From Ptiloglossa arizonensis (taxonomy: Eukaryota; Arthropoda; Insecta; Hymenoptera; Colletidae), in the NCBI RefSeq assembly GCF_051014685.1, contig NW_027478395.1, positions 310,001-374,000 on the forward strand: DNA of 64,000 nucleotides. Direction: 5' to 3'. The position numbers and the translations under genes are program-made. The notes under the pieces are model-generated. The model worked only from the letters and a program-made list of their open reading frames with translations. It ran no database searches and was not told where the DNA came from. Shown piece after piece: positions 1 to 13,729 of this stretch. How positions within the stretch are numbered: the first letter of the stretch is position 1; each line of letters begins with the position of its first letter.

Positions 1-1686
1 CACATACCGTTGTAATCGGGCGAGTTTCTACTTTCAGATGCAATAGGAATTTTTGGGTTAGGTCAATCCGTTCGCGAGATATGGGAGTTTGAAGCTAAAA
101 AATGGTTGAGGAGACAACAAATTTTTCGCACTTCTGCTGCTCCAAACGCTTAAACAGAATGGCCTAGGGCAAAAATACACATACCGTTGTAATCGGGCGA
201 GTTTCTACTTTCAGTTGCAATAGGAATTTTTGGGTTAGGTCAATCCGTTCGCGAGATATGGGAGTTTGAAGCTAAGAAATGGTGAGGAGACAACAAATTT
301 TTCGCAATTCTGCTGCTCCAAACGCTTAAACAGAATGGCCTACGGCAAAAATACACATACCGTTGTAATCGGGCGAGTTTCTACTTTCAGATGCAATAGG
401 AATTTTTGGGTTAGGTCAATCCGTTCGCGAGATATGGGGGTTTGAAGCCAAGAAATGGTTGAGAAGGCAAAAAATTTTTCGCAATTCTGCTTCTCCAATC
501 GTTTAACCAGAATGGCCTAGGGGAAAAATACACGTACCGTTGTAATCGGGCGAGTTTCTACTTTCAAATGCAACAGCAATTTTTGGGTTAGGTCAATCCG
601 TTCGCGAGATATGGGAGTTTGAAGCCAAGAAATGGTTGAGAAGACAACAAATTTTTCGCACTTCTGCTGCTCCAAACGCTTAAACAGAACGGCCTAGGGC
701 AAAAATACACATACCGTTGTAATCGGGCGAGTTTCTACTTTCAGATGCAATAGGAATTTTTGGGTTAGGTCAATCCGTTCGCGAGATATGGGAGTTTGAA
801 GCCAAGAAATGGTTGAGAAGGCAAAAAATTTTTCGCAATTCTGCTTCTCCAATCGTTTAACCAGAATGGCCTAGGGGAAAAATACACGTACCGTTGTAAT
901 CGGGCGAGTTTCTACTTTCAAATGCCATAGGAATGTTTGGGTTAGGTCAATCCGTTCGCGAGATATGAGAGTTTGAAGCTAAGAAATGGTTGAGAAGACA
1001 ACAAATTTTTCGCGATTCTGCTGCTCCAAACGCTCAAACAGAATGGACTAGGGAAAAAATACGCATACCGTTGTAATCGGGCGAGTTTCTACTTTCAGAT
1101 GCAACAGGAATTTTTGGGTTAGGTCAATCCGTTCGCGAGATATTGGAGTTTGAAGCCAAGAAATGGTTGAGAAGAAAAAAATTTTTCGCAATTCTGCTGC
1201 TCCAAACGCTTAACCAGAATATCCTAGGGAAAAAATGCACATACCGCTGTAATTGGGCTAGTTTCTACTTTCAGATGCCATCGGAATTTTTGGGTTAGGT
1301 CAATCCGTTCGCGAGATATGGGATTTTGAAGCTAAGAAATGGTTGGGGAGACAACAAATTTTTCGCACTTCTGCTGCTCCAAACGCTTAAACAGAATGGC
1401 CTAGGGCAAAAATACACATACCGTTGTAATCGGGCGAGTTTCTACTTTCAGATGCAATCGGAATTTTTGGGTTAGGTCAATCCGTTCGCGAGATATGGGA
1501 GTTTGAAGCCAAGAAATGGTTGTGAAGGAAAAAAATTTTTCACCATTCTGCTGCTCCAAACGCTTAACCAGAATGGCCTAGGGAAAAAATACACATACCG
1601 TTGTAATCGGGCGAGTTTCTACTTTCAGATGCAATAGGAATTTTTGGGTTAGGTCAATCCGTTCGCGAGATATGGGAGTTTGAAGC
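1..1686 (+). repeat. Duplicated block L1, copy 1
   Basis: This block is near-identical to 4,953-6,639 (offset 4,952, becoming 4,953 after a one-base deletion at 'aatggtgagg' near 278). Shared private marks include 'cctacggc' (338 and 5,291), 'ctgtaattgggctag', 'gcagaacggcc'-type bases and 'tttttcaccattctg'. The copies part at a 'gaagcc' versus 'gaagct' difference at 1,687 and 6,640. The offset equals 28 monomers less four bases. Confidence 0.88.
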
Positions 1687-4600
1687 CAAGAAATGGTTGA
1701 GAAGGCAAAAAATTTTTCGCAATTCTGCTTCTCCAATCGTTTAACCAGAATGGCCTAGGGGAAAAATACACGTACCGTTGTAATCGGGCGAGTTTCTACT
1801 TTCAAATGCCATAGGAATGTTTGGGTTAGGTCAATCCGTTCGCGAGATATGAGAGTTTGAAGCTAAGAAATGGTTGAGAAGACAACAAATTTTTCGCGAT
1901 TCTGCTGCTCCAAACGCTCAAACAGAATGGACTAGGGAAAAAATACGCATACCGTTGTAATCGGGCGAGTTTCTACTTTCAGATGCAAAAGGAATTTTTG
2001 GGTTAGGTCAATCCGTTCGCGAGATATTGGAGTTTGAAGCTAAGAAATGTTTGAGAAGACAACAAATTTTTCGCAATTCTGCTTCTCCAATCGTTTAACC
2101 AGAATGGCCTAGGGGAAAAATACACGTACCGTTGTAATCGGGCGAGTTTCTACTTTCAAATGCCATAGGAATGTTTGGGTTAGGTCAATCCGTTCGCGAG
2201 ATATGAGAGTTTGAAGCTAAGAAATGGTTGAGAAGACAACAAATTTTTCGCGATTCTGCTGCTCCAAACGCTCAAACAGAATGGACTAGGGAAAAAATAC
2301 GCATACCGTCGTAATCGGGTGAGTTTCTACTTTCTGATGCAACAGGAATTTTTGGGTTAGGTCAATCCGTTCGCCAGACATGGGAGTTTGAAGCTAAGAA
2401 ATGTTTGACAAGACAACAAATCTTTCGCAATTCTGCTGCTCCAAACGCTTAACGAGAATGGACTAGGGAAAAAATACGCATACCGTTGTAATCGGGTGAG
2501 TTTCTACTTTCTGATGCAACAGGAATTTTTGGGTTAGGTCAATCCTTTCGCGAGGTATGGGAGTTTGAAGCTAAGAAATGGTTGAGAAGACAACAAATTT
2601 TTCGCAATTCTGCTGCTCCAAACGCTTAACCAGAATATCCTAGGGAAAAAATGCACATACCGCTGTAATCGGGCTAGTTTCTACTTTCAGATGCCATCGG
2701 AATTTTTGGGTTAGGTCTATCCGTTCGCGAGATATGGGATTTTGAAGCTAAGAAATGGTTGGGGAGACAACAAATTTTTCGCACTTCTGCTGCTCCAAAC
2801 GCTTAAACAGAATGGCCTAGGGCAAAAATACACATACCGTTGTAATCGGGCGAGTTTCTACTTTCAGATGCAATAGGAATTTTTGGGTTAGGTCAATCCG
2901 TTCGCGAGATATGGGAGTTTGAAGCCAAGAAATGGTTGAGAAGGCAAAAAATTTTTCGCAATTCTGCTGCTTCAAACGCTTAACCAGAATGGCCTAGGGA
3001 CAAAATACACATACCGTTGTAATCGGGCGAGTTTCTACTTTCAGATGCGATAGGAATTTTTGGGTTAGGTCAGTCCGTTCGCGAGATATGGGAGTTTGAA
3101 GCCAAGAAATGGTTGAGAAGGCAAAATATTTTTCGCAATTCTGCTGCTTCAGACGCTTAACCAGAATAGCCTAGGGAAAGAATACACATACCGTTGTAAT
3201 CGGGCGAGTTTCTACTTTCAGATGCGATAGGAATTTTTGGGTTAGGTCAATCCGTTCGCGAGATATGGGAGTTTGAATCCAAGAAATGGTTGAGAAGGCA
3301 AAATATTTTTCGCAATTCTGCTGCTTCAGACGCTTAACCAGAATGGCCTAGGGAAAAAATACGCATACCGTTGTAATCGGGCGAGTTTCTACTTTCAGAT
3401 GCAAAAGGAATTTTTGGGTTAGGTCAATCCGTTCGCGAGATATTGGAGTTTGAAGCCAAGAAATGGTTGAGAAGGAAAAAATTTTTCGCAATTCTGCTGC
3501 TCCAAACGCTTAACCAGAATATCCTAGGTAAAAAATGCACATACCGCTGTAATCGGGCTAGTTTCTACTTTCAGATGCCATCGGAATTTTTGGGTTAGGT
3601 CAATCCGTTCGCGAGATATGGGATTTTGAAGCTAAGAAATGGTTGAGGAGACAACAAATTTTTCGCACTTCTGCTGCTCCAAACGCTTAAACAGAATGGC
3701 CTAGGGCAAAAATACACATACCGTTGTAATCGGGCGAGTTTCTACTTTCAAATGCAATAGGAATTTTTGAGTTAGGTCAATCCGTTCGCGAGATATGGGA
3801 GTTTGAAGCTAAGAAATGGTTGAGGAGACAACAAATTTTTCGCACTTCTGCTGCTCCAAACGCTTAAACAGAATGGCCCAGGGCAAAAATACACATACCG
3901 TTGTAATCGGGCGAGTTTCTACTTTCAGATGCAATAGGAATTTTTGGGTTAGGTCAATCCGTTCGCGAGATATGGGAGTTTGAAGCCAAGAAATGGTTGA
4001 GAAGGCAAAAAATTTTTCGCAATTCTGCTTCTCCAATCGTTTAACCAGAATGGCCTAGGGGAAAAATACACATACCGTTGTAATCGGGCGAGTTTCTACT
4101 TTCAGATGCAATAGGAATTTTTGGGGTAGGTAAATCCGTTCGCGAGATATGGGAGTTTGAAGCCAAGAAATGGTTGTGAAGGAAAAAAATTTTTCGCCTT
4201 TCTGCTGCTCCAAACGCTTAACCAGAATGGCCTAGGGAACAAATACACATACCGTTGTAATCGGGCGAGTTTCTACTTTCAGATGCAATAGGAATTTTTG
4301 GGTTAGGTCAATCCGTTCGCGAGATATTGGAGTTTGAAGCCAAGAAATGGTTGAGAAGGAGAAAATTTTTCGTAATCCTGCTGCTCCAAACGCTTAACCA
4401 GAATATCCTAGGGAAAAAATACACATACCGCTGTAATCGGGCTAGTTTCTACTTTCAGATGCCATCGGAATTTTTGGGTTAGGTCAATCTGTTTGCGAGA
4501 TATGGGAGTTTGTAGCTAAGAAATGGTTTAGAAGACAACAAATTTTTCGCACTTCTGCTGCTCCAAACGCTTAATCCGAATGGCCTAGGGACTAAATACA

Positions 4601-4952
4601 CATACCAATGTAATCGGGCGAGTTTCTACTTTCAGAGGCAATAGGAATTTTTGGGGTAGGTCAATCCGTTCGCGAGATATGGGAGTTTGAAGCCAAGAAA
4701 TGGTTGTGAAGGAAAAAAATTTTTCGCCTTTCTGCTGCTCCAAACGCTTAACCAGAATGGCCTAGGGAAAAAATACACATACCGTTGTAATCGGGCGAGT
4801 TTCTACTTTCAGATGCGATAGGAATTTTTGGGTTAGGTCAATCCGTTCTCGAGATATGGGAGTTTGAAACCAAGAAATGGTAGTGAGGGAAAAAAATTTT
4901 TCGCCATTCTGCTGCTCCAAACGCTTAACCAGAATGGCCTAGGGAAAAGATG

Positions 4953-6639
4953 CACATACCGTTGTAATCGGGCGAGTTTCTACTTTCAGATGCAATAGGA
5001 ATTTTTGGGTTAGGTCAATCCGTTCGCGAGATATGGGAGTTTGAAGCTAAAAAATGGTTGAGGAGACAACAAATTTTTCGCACTTCTGCTGCTCCAAACG
5101 CTTAAACAGAATGGCCTAGGGCAAAAATACACATACCGTTGTAATCGGGCGAGTTTCTACTTTCAGTTGCAATAGGAATTTTTGGGTTAGGTCAATCCGT
5201 TCGCGAGATATGGGAGTTTGAAGCTAAGAAATGGTTGAGGAGACAACAAATTTTTCGCAATTCTGCTGCTCCAAACGCTTAAACAGAATGGCCTACGGCA
5301 AAAATACACATACCGTTGTAATCGGGCGAGTTTCTACTTTCAGATGCAATAGGAATTTTTGGGTTAGGTCAATCCGTTCGCGAGATATGGGGGTTTGAAG
5401 CCAAGAAATGGTTGAGAAGGCAAAAAATTTTTCGCAATTCTGCTTCTCCAATCGTTTAACCAGAATGGCCTAGGGGAAAAATACACGTACCGTTGTAATC
5501 GGGCGAGTTTCTACTTTCAAATGCAACAGCAATTTTTGGGTTAGGTCAATCCGTTCGCGAGATATGGGAGTTTGAAGCCAAGAAATGGTTGAGAAGACAA
5601 CAAATTTTTCGCACTTCTGCTGCTCCAAACGCTTAAACAGAACGGCCTAGGGCAAAAATACACATACCGTTGTAATCGGGCGAGTTTCTACTTTCAGATG
5701 CAATAGGAATTTTTGGGTTAGGTCAATCCGTTCGCGAGATATGGGAGTTTGAAGCCAAGAAATGGTTGAGAAGGCAAAAAATTTTTCGCAATTCTGCTTC
5801 TCCAATCGTTTAACCAGAATGGCCTAGGGGAAAAATACACGTACCGTTGTAATCGGGCGAGTTTCTACTTTCAAATGCCATAGGAATGTTTGGGTTAGGT
5901 CAATCCGTTCGCGAGATATGAGAGTTTGAAGCTAAGAAATGGTTGAGAAGACAACAAATTTTTCGCGATTCTGCTGCTCCAAACGCTCAAACAGAATGGA
6001 CTAGGGAAAAAATACGCATACCGTTGTAATCGGGCGAGTTTCTACTTTCAGATGCAACAGGAATTTTTGGGTTAGGTCAATCCGTTCGCGAGATATTGGA
6101 GTTTGAAGCCAAGAAATGGTTGAGAAGAAAAAAATTTTTCGCAATTCTGCTGCTCCAAACGCTTAACCAGAATATCCTAGGGAAAAAATGCACATACCGC
6201 TGTAATTGGGCTAGTTTCTACTTTCAGATGCCATCGGAATTTTTGGGTTAGGTCAATCCGTTCGCGAGATATGGGATTTTGAAGCTAAGAAATGGTTGGG
6301 GAGACAACAAATTTTTCGCACTTCTGCTGCTCCAAACGCTTAAACAGAATGGCCTAGGGCAAAAATACACATACCGTTGTAATCGGGCGAGTTTCTACTT
6401 TCAGATGCAATCGGAATTTTTGGGTTAGGTCAATCCGTTCGCGAGATATGGGAGTTTGAAGCCAAGAAATGGTTGTGAAGGAAAAAAATTTTTCACCATT
6501 CTGCTGCTCCAAACGCTTAACCAGAATGGCCTAGGGAAAAAATACACATACCGTTGTAATCGGGCGAGTTTCTACTTTCAGATGCAATAGGAATTTTTGG
6601 GTTAGGTCAATCCGTTCGCGAGATATGGGAGTTTGAAGC
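4953..6639 (+). repeat. Duplicated block L1, copy 2
   Basis: This is the second copy of the block at the window's left edge. The upstream monomer ends with 'gaaaagatg', unlike its neighbours. Because copy 1 is cut by the window edge, the real block may be longer to the left, and the pair may be two turns of a 28-monomer higher-order repeat. Confidence 0.87.
5838..6014 (+). repeat. Monomer class: 'gccataggaatg / cgcgattctg / gctcaaac'
   Basis: Diagnostic changes are 'cacgtacc' at the start, 'aaatgccataggaatg', 'gatatgagag', 'cgcgattctgctg', 'gctcaaacagaatgg' and 'actaggg'. The AvrII site becomes ACTAGG, which removes that palindrome. The class occurs near 1.0, 1.9, 2.25, 5.9, 8.1, 11.3 and 14.1 kb, then at 40.6, 42.2, 46.5, 55.7, 56.9, 58.15 and 63.1 kb. 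It is absent from the centre. Confidence 0.85.
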
Positions 6640-7716
6640 TAAGAAATGGTTGAGGAGACAACAAATTTTTCGCACTTCTGCTGCTCCAAACGCTTAAACA
6701 GAATGGCCTAGGGCAAAAATACACATACCGTTGTAATCGGGCGAGTTTCTACTTTCAGATGCAATAGGAATTTTTGGGTTAGGTCAATCCGTTCGCGAGA
6801 TATGGGAGTTTGAAGCCAAGAAATGGTTGAGAAGGAGAAAATTTTTCGTAATTCTGATGCTCCAAACGCTTAACCAGAATATCCTAGGGAAAAAATACAC
6901 ATACCGCTGTAATCGGGCTAGTTTCTACTTTCAGATGCCATCGGAATTTTTGGGTTAGGTCAATCTGTTTGCGAGATATGGGAGTTTGTAGCTAAGAAAT
7001 GGTTTAGAAGACAACAAATTTTTCGCACTTCTGCTGCTCCAAACGCTTAATCCGAATGGCCTAGGGACTAAATACACATACCAATGTAATCGGGCGAGTT
7101 TCTACTTTCAGAGGCAATAGGAATTTTTGGGGTAGGTCAATCCGTTCGCGAGATATGGGAGTTTGAAGCCAAGAAATGGTTGTGAAGGAAAAAAATTTTT
7201 CGCCTTTCTGCTGCTCCAAACGCTTAACCAGAATGGCCTAGGGAAAAAATACACATACCGCTGTAATCGGGCGAGTTTCTACTTTCAGATGCGATAGGAA
7301 TTTTTGGGTTAGGTCAATCCGTTCTCGAGATATGGGAGTTTGAAGCCAAGAAATGGTTGTGAGGGAAAAAAATTTTTCGCCGTTCTGCTGCTCCAAACGC
7401 TTAACCAGAATGGCCTAGGGAAAAAATACACATACCGTTGTAATCGGGCGAGTTTCTACTTTCAGATGCAATAGGAATTTTTGGGTTAGGTCAATCCGTT
7501 CGCGAGATATGGGAGTTTGAAGCTAAAAAATGGTTGAGGAGACAACAAATTTTTCGCACTTCTGCTGCTCCAAACGCTTAAACAGAATGGCCTAGGGCAA
7601 AAATACACATACCGTTGTAATCGGGCGAGTTTCTGCTTTCAGTTGCAATAAGAATTTTTGGGTTAGGTCAATCCGTTCGCGAGATATGGGAGTTTGAAGC
7701 TAAGAAATGGTTGAGG

Positions 7717-10700
7717 AGACAACAAATTTTTCGCACTTCTGCTGCTCCAAACGCTTAAACAGAACGGCCTAGGGCAAAAATACACATACCGTTGTAATCG
7801 GGCGAGTTTCTACTTTCAGATGCAATAGGAATTTTTGGGTTAGGTCAATCCGTTCGCGAGATATGGGAGTTTGAAGCCAAGAAATGGTTGAGAAGGCAAA
7901 AAATTTTTCGCAATTCTGCTTCTCCAATCGTTTAACCAGAATGGCCTAGGGGAAAAATACACGTACCGTTGTAATCGGGCGAGTTTCTACTTTCAAATGC
8001 CATAGGAATGTTTGGGTTAGGTCAATCCGTTCGCGAGATATGAGAGTTTGAAGCTAAGAAATGGTTGAGAAGACAACAAATTTTTCGCGATTCTGCTGCT
8101 CCAAACGCTCAAACAGAATGGACTAGGGAAAAAATACGCATACCGTCGTAATCGGGCGAGTTTCTACTTTCAGATGCAATAGGAATTTTTGGGTTAGGTC
8201 AATCCGTTCGCGAGATATGGGAGTTTGAAGCCAAGAAATGGTTGAGAAGGCAAAAAATTTTTCGCAATTCTGCTGCTTCAAACGCTTAACCACAATGGCC
8301 TAGGGACAAAATACACATACCGTTGTAATCGGGCGAGTTTCTACTTTCAGATGCGATAGGAATTTTTGGGTTAGGTCAGTCCGTTCGCGAGATATGGGAG
8401 TTTGAAGCCAAGAAATGGTTGAGAAGGCAAAATATTTTTCGCAATTCTGCTGCTTCAGACGCTTAAACAGAATGGCCTAGGGCAAAAATACACATACCGT
8501 TGTAATCGGGCGAGTTTCTACTTTTAGATGCAATAGGAATTTTTGGGTTAGGTCAATCCGTTCGCGAGATATGGGAGTTTGAAGCTAAGAAATGGTTGAG
8601 GAGACAACAAATTTTTCGCACTTCTGCTGCTCCAAACGCTTAAACAGAATGGCCTAGGGCAAAAATACACATACCGTTGTAATCGGGCGAGTTTCTACTT
8701 TCAGATGCAATAGGAATTTTTGGGTTAGGTCAATCCGTTCGCGAGATATGGGAGTTTGAAGCCAAGAAATGGTTGAGAAGGCAAAAAATTTTTCGCAATT
8801 CTGCTTCTCCAATCGTTTAACCAGAATGGCCTAGGGGAAAAATACACGTACCGTTGTAATCGGGCGAGTTTCTACTTTCAAATGCCATAGGAATGTTTGG
8901 GTTAGGTCAATCCGTTCGCGAGATATGGGAGTTTGTAGCTAAGAAATGGTTTAGAAGACAACAAATTTTTCGCACTTCTGCTGCTCCAAACGCTTAATCC
9001 GAATGTCCTAGGGACTAAATACACATACCAATGTAATCGGGCGAGTTTCTACTTTCAGAGGCAATAGGAATTTTTGGGGTAGGTCAATCCGTTCGCGTGA
9101 TATGGGAGTTTGAACCTAAGAAATGGTTGAGAAGACAACAAATTTTTCGCAATTCTGCTGCTCCAAACGCTTAACCAGAATGGCCAAGGGAAAAAACACG
9201 CATACCGTTGTAATCGGGCGCGTTTCTACTTTCAGATGCAACAGGAATTTTTGGGTTAGGTCAATCCGTTCGCGAGATATTGGAGTTTGAAGCCAAGAAA
9301 TGGTTGAGAAGGAGAAAATTTTTCGTAATTCTGCTGCTCCAAACGCTTAACCAGAATATCCTAGGGAAAAAATACACATACCGCTGTAATCGGGCTAGTT
9401 TCTACTTTCAGATGCCATCGGAATTTTTGGTTAGGTCAATCTGTTTGCGAGATATGGGAGTTTGTAGCTAAGAAATGGTTTAGAAGACAACAAATTTTTC
9501 GCACTTCTGCTGCTCCAAACGCTTAATCCGAATGGCCTAGGTACTAAATACACATACCAATGTAATCGGGCGAGTTTCTACTTTCAGAGGCAATAGGAAT
9601 TTTTGGGGTAGGTCAATCCGTTCGCGAGATATGGGAGTTTAAAGCCAAGAAATGGTTGTGAAGGAAAAAAATTTTTCGCCTTTCTGCTGCTCCAAACGCT
9701 TAACCAGAATGGCCTAGGGAAAAAATACACATACCGCTGTAATCGGGCGAGTTTCTACTTTCAGATGCGATAGGAATTTTTGGGTTAGGTCAATCCGTTC
9801 TCGAGATATGGGAGTTTGAAGCCAAGAAATGGTTGTGAGGGAAAAAAATTTTTCGCCATTCTGCTGCTCCAAACGCTTAACCAGAATGGCCTAGGGAAAA
9901 AATACACATACCGTTGTAATCGGGCGAGTTTCTACTTTCAGATGCAATAGGAATTTTTGGGTTAGGTCAATCCGTTCGCGAGATATGGGAGTTTGAAGCT
10001 AAAAAATGGTTGAGGAGACAACAAATTTTTCGCACTTCTGCTGCTCCAAACGCTTAAACAGAATGGCCTAGGGCAAAAATACACATACCGTTGTAATCGG
10101 GCGAGTTTCTACTTTCAGTTGCAATAGGAATTTTTGGGTTAGGTCAATCCGTTCGCGAGATATGGGAGTTGGAAGCTAAGAAATGGTTGAGAAGAGAACA
10201 AATTGTTCGCAATTCTGCTGCTCCAAACGCTTAACCAGAATGGCCTAGGGGAAAAATACACGTACCGTTGTAATCGGGCGAGTTTCTACTTTCAAATGCA
10301 ACAGCAATTTTAGGTTAGGTCAATCCGTTCGCGAGATATGGGAGTTTGAAGCCAAGAAATGGTAGAGAAGGCAAAAAATTTTTCACAATTCTGCTGCTCC
10401 AGACGCTTAACCAGAATGGCCTAGGGAGAAAATACACATACCGTTGTAATCGGGCGAGTTTCTTCTTTCAGACGCAGAAGGAATTTTTGGGTTAGGTCAA
10501 TCCGTTCGCGAGATATGGGACTTTGAAGCTAAGAAATGGTTGACAAGACAACAAATTTTTCGCACTTCTGCTGCTCCAATCGCTTAACCAGAATGGCCTA
10601 GGGGAAAAATACACGTACCGTTGTAATCGGGCGAGTTTCTACTTTCAAATGCAACAGCAATTTTTGGGTTAGGTCAATCCGTTCGCGAGATATGGGAGTT

Positions 10701-11001
10701 TGAAGCCAAGAAATGGTAGAGAAGGCAAAAAATTTTTCACAATTCTGCTGCTCCAGACGCTTAACCAGAATGGCCTAGGGAGAAAATACACATACCGTTG
10801 TAATCGGGCGAGTTCCTACTTTCAGACGCAGAAGGAATTTTTGGGTTTGGTCAATCCGTTCGCGAGATATGGGACTTTGAATCTAAGAAATGGTTGAGAA
10901 GTCAACAAATTTTTCGCAATTCTGCTGCTCCAATCGCTTAACCAGAATGGCCTAGGGGAAAAATACACGTACCGTTGTAATCGGGCGAGTTTCTACTTTC
11001 A
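7717..11001 (+). repeat. Duplicated block L2, copy 1 (3.29 kb)
   Basis: This block matches 13,730-17,014 at a constant offset of 6,013 (34 monomers less five bases). I saw only about ten single-base differences, for example 'cttttag' versus 'ctttcag' near 8,523, 'gatatggg' versus 'gatattgg' near 8,573, and 'gggcgcg' versus 'gggcgag' near 9,230. It contains the class 'gccatcgg/tttgtag' and the first 'gacgcagaagg' monomers, so it bridges left-type and central-type units. Confidence 0.9.
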
Positions 11002-13029
11002 GATGCAATAGGAATTTTTGGGTTATGTCAATCCGTTCGCGAGATATGGGAGTTTGAAGCCAAGAAATGGTTGAGAAGGCAAAAAATTTTTCGCAATTCT
11101 GCTTCTCCAATCGTTTAACCAGAATGGCCTAGGGGAAAAATACACGTACCGTTGTAATCGGGCGAGTTTCTACTTTCAAATGCCATAGGAATGTTTGGGT
11201 TAGGTCAATCCGTTCGCGAGATATGAGAGTTTGAAGCTAAGAAATGGTTGAGAAGACAACAAATTTTTCGCGATTCTGCTGCTCCAAACGCTCAAACAGA
11301 ATGGACTAGGGAAAAAATACGCATACCGTCGTAATCGGGCGAGTTTCTACTTTCAGATGCAATAGGAATTTTTGGGTTAGGTCAATCCGTTCGCGAGATA
11401 TGGGAGTTTGAAGCCAAGAAATGGTTGAGAAGGCAAAAAATTTTTCGCAATTCTGCTGCTTCAAACGCTTAACCACAATGGCCTAGGGACAAAATAAACA
11501 TACCGTTGTAATCGGGCGAGTTTCTACTTTCAGATGCGATAGGAATTTTTGGGTTAGGTCAGTCCGTTCGCGAGATATGGGAGTTTGAAGCCAAGAAATG
11601 GTTGAGAAGGCAAAATATTTTTCGCAATTCTGCTGCTTCAGACGCTTAAACAGAATGGCCTAGGGCAAAAATACACATACCGTTGTAATCGGGCGAGTTT
11701 CTACTTTCAGATGCAATAGGAATTTTTGGGTTAGGTCAATCCGTTCGCGAGATATGGGAGTTTGAAGCTAAGAAATGGTTGAGGAGACAACAAATTTTTC
11801 GCACTTCTGCTGCTCCAAACGCTTAAACAGAATGGCCTAGGGCAAAAATACACATACCGTTGTAATCGGGCGAGTTTCTACTTTCAGATGCAATAGGAAT
11901 TTTTGGGTTAGGTCAATCCGTTCGCGAGATATGGGAGTTTGAAGCCAAGAAATGGTTGAGAAGGCAAAAAATTTTTCGCAATTCTGCTTCTCCAATCGTT
12001 TAACCAGAATGGCCTAGGGGAAAAATACACGTACCGTTGTAATCGGGCGAGTTTCTACTTTCAAATGCCATAGGAATGTTTGGGTTAGGTCAATCCGTTC
12101 GCGAGATATGGGAGTTTGTAGCTAAGAAATGGTTTAGAAGACAACAAATTTTTCGCACTTCTGCTGCTCCAAACGCTTAATCCGAATGTCCTAGGGACTA
12201 AATACACATACCAATGTAATCGGGCGAGTTTCTACTTTCAGAGGCAATAGGAATTTTTGGGGTAGGTCAATCCGTTCGCGTGATATGGGAGTTTGAACCT
12301 AAGAAATGGTTGAGAAGACAACAAATTTTTCGCAATTCTGCTGCTCCAAACGCTTAACCAGAATGGCCAAGGGAAAAAACACGCATACCGTTGTAATCGG
12401 GCGCGTTTCTACTTTCAGATGCAACAGGAATTTTTGGGTTAGGTCAATCCGTTCGCGAGATATTGGAGTTTGAAGCCAAGAAATGGTTGAGAAGGAGAAA
12501 ATTTTTCGTAATTCTGCTGCTCCAAACGCTTAACCAGAATATCCTAGGGAAAAAATACACATACCGCTGTAATCGGGCTAGTTTCTACTTTCAGATGCCA
12601 TCGGAATTTTTGGTTAGGTCAATCTGTTTGCGAGATATGGGAGTTTGTAGCTAAGAAATGGTTTAGAAGACAACAAATTTTTCGCACTTCTGCTGCTCCA
12701 AACGCTTAATCCGAATGGCCTAGGTACTAAATACACATACCAATGTAATCGGGCGAGTTTCTACTTTCAGAGGCAATAGGAATTTTTGGGGTAGGTCAAT
12801 CCGTTCGCGAGATATGGGAGTTTAAAGCCAAGAAATGGTTGTGAAGGAAAAAAATTTTTCGCCTTTCTGCTGCTCCAAACGCTTAACCAGAATGGCCTAG
12901 GGAAAAAATACACATACCGCTGTAATCGGGCGAGTTTCTACTTTCAGATGCGATAGGAATTTTTGGGTTAGGTCAATCCGTTCTCGAGATATGGGAGTTT
13001 GAAGCCAAGAAATGGTTGTGAGGGAAAAA
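10975..13029 (+). repeat. Block duplicated from 7,792-9,846
   Basis: The sequence follows 7,792-9,846 at offset 3,183 (18 monomers less three bases). Shared rare marks are 'gcttaaccacaatggcc' (8,281 and 11,464), 'cgaatgtcctaggg', 'gcgtgatatggg' and 'tcctaggg' monomers. Together with the L2 pair, this part of the left domain exists in three copies. Confidence 0.87.
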
Positions 13030-13654
13030 AATTTTTCACAATTCTGCTGCTCCAGACGCTTAACCAGAATGGCCTAGGGAGAAAATACACATACCGTTGT
13101 AACCGGGCGAGTTTCTTCTTTCAGACGCAGAAGGAATTTTTGGGTTAGGTCAATCCGTTCGCGAGATATGGGACTTTGAAGCTAAGAAATGGTTGACAAG
13201 ACAACAAATTTTTCGCACTTCTGCTGCTCCAATCGCTTAACCAGAATGGCCTAGGGGAAAAATACACGTACCGTTGTAATCGGGCGAGTTTCTACTTTCA
13301 AATGCAACAGCAATTTTTGGGTTAGGTCAATCCGTTCGCGAGATATGGGAGTTTGAAGCCAAGAAATGGTAGAGAAGGCAAAAAATTTTTCACAATTCTG
13401 CTGCTCCAGACGCTTAACCAGAATGGCCTAGGGAGAAAATACACATACAGTTGTAATCGGGCGAGTTTCTACTTTCAGACGCAGAAGGAATTTTTGGGTT
13501 TGGTCAATCCGTTCGCGAGATATGGGACTTTGAATCTAAGAAATGGTTGAGAAGTCAACAAATTTTTCGCAATTCTGCTGCTCCAATCGCTTAACCAGAA
13601 TGGCCTAGGGGAAAAATACACGTACCGTTGTAATCGGGCGAGTTTCTACTTTCA
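13025..13654 (+). repeat. Exchange junction and block matching 10,377-11,001
   Basis: To the left of about 13,025 the sequence follows 9,84x (offset 3,183). To the right of 13,037 it follows 10,385 onward (offset 2,653). The switch lies within the shared 'aaaaaaatttttc' at about 13,025-13,037. The result is a hybrid monomer, with a 'tgtgaggg' left half and a 'cacaattctgctgctccaga' right half, and a net loss of three monomers relative to copy 1. Confidence 0.85.
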
Positions 13655-13729
13655 AATGCAACAGCAATTTTTGGGTTAGGTCAATCCGTTCGCGAGATAT
13701 GGGAGTTTGAAGCCAAGAAATGGTTGAGA

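Noticed and set aside
10700..10897. 65-codon plus-strand ORFs recurring at 13,353, 16,713, 19,367, 19,898 and 21,490
   Set aside because: They span one monomer border and begin at TTG. They recur only because their host blocks are duplicated. No independent coding evidence.
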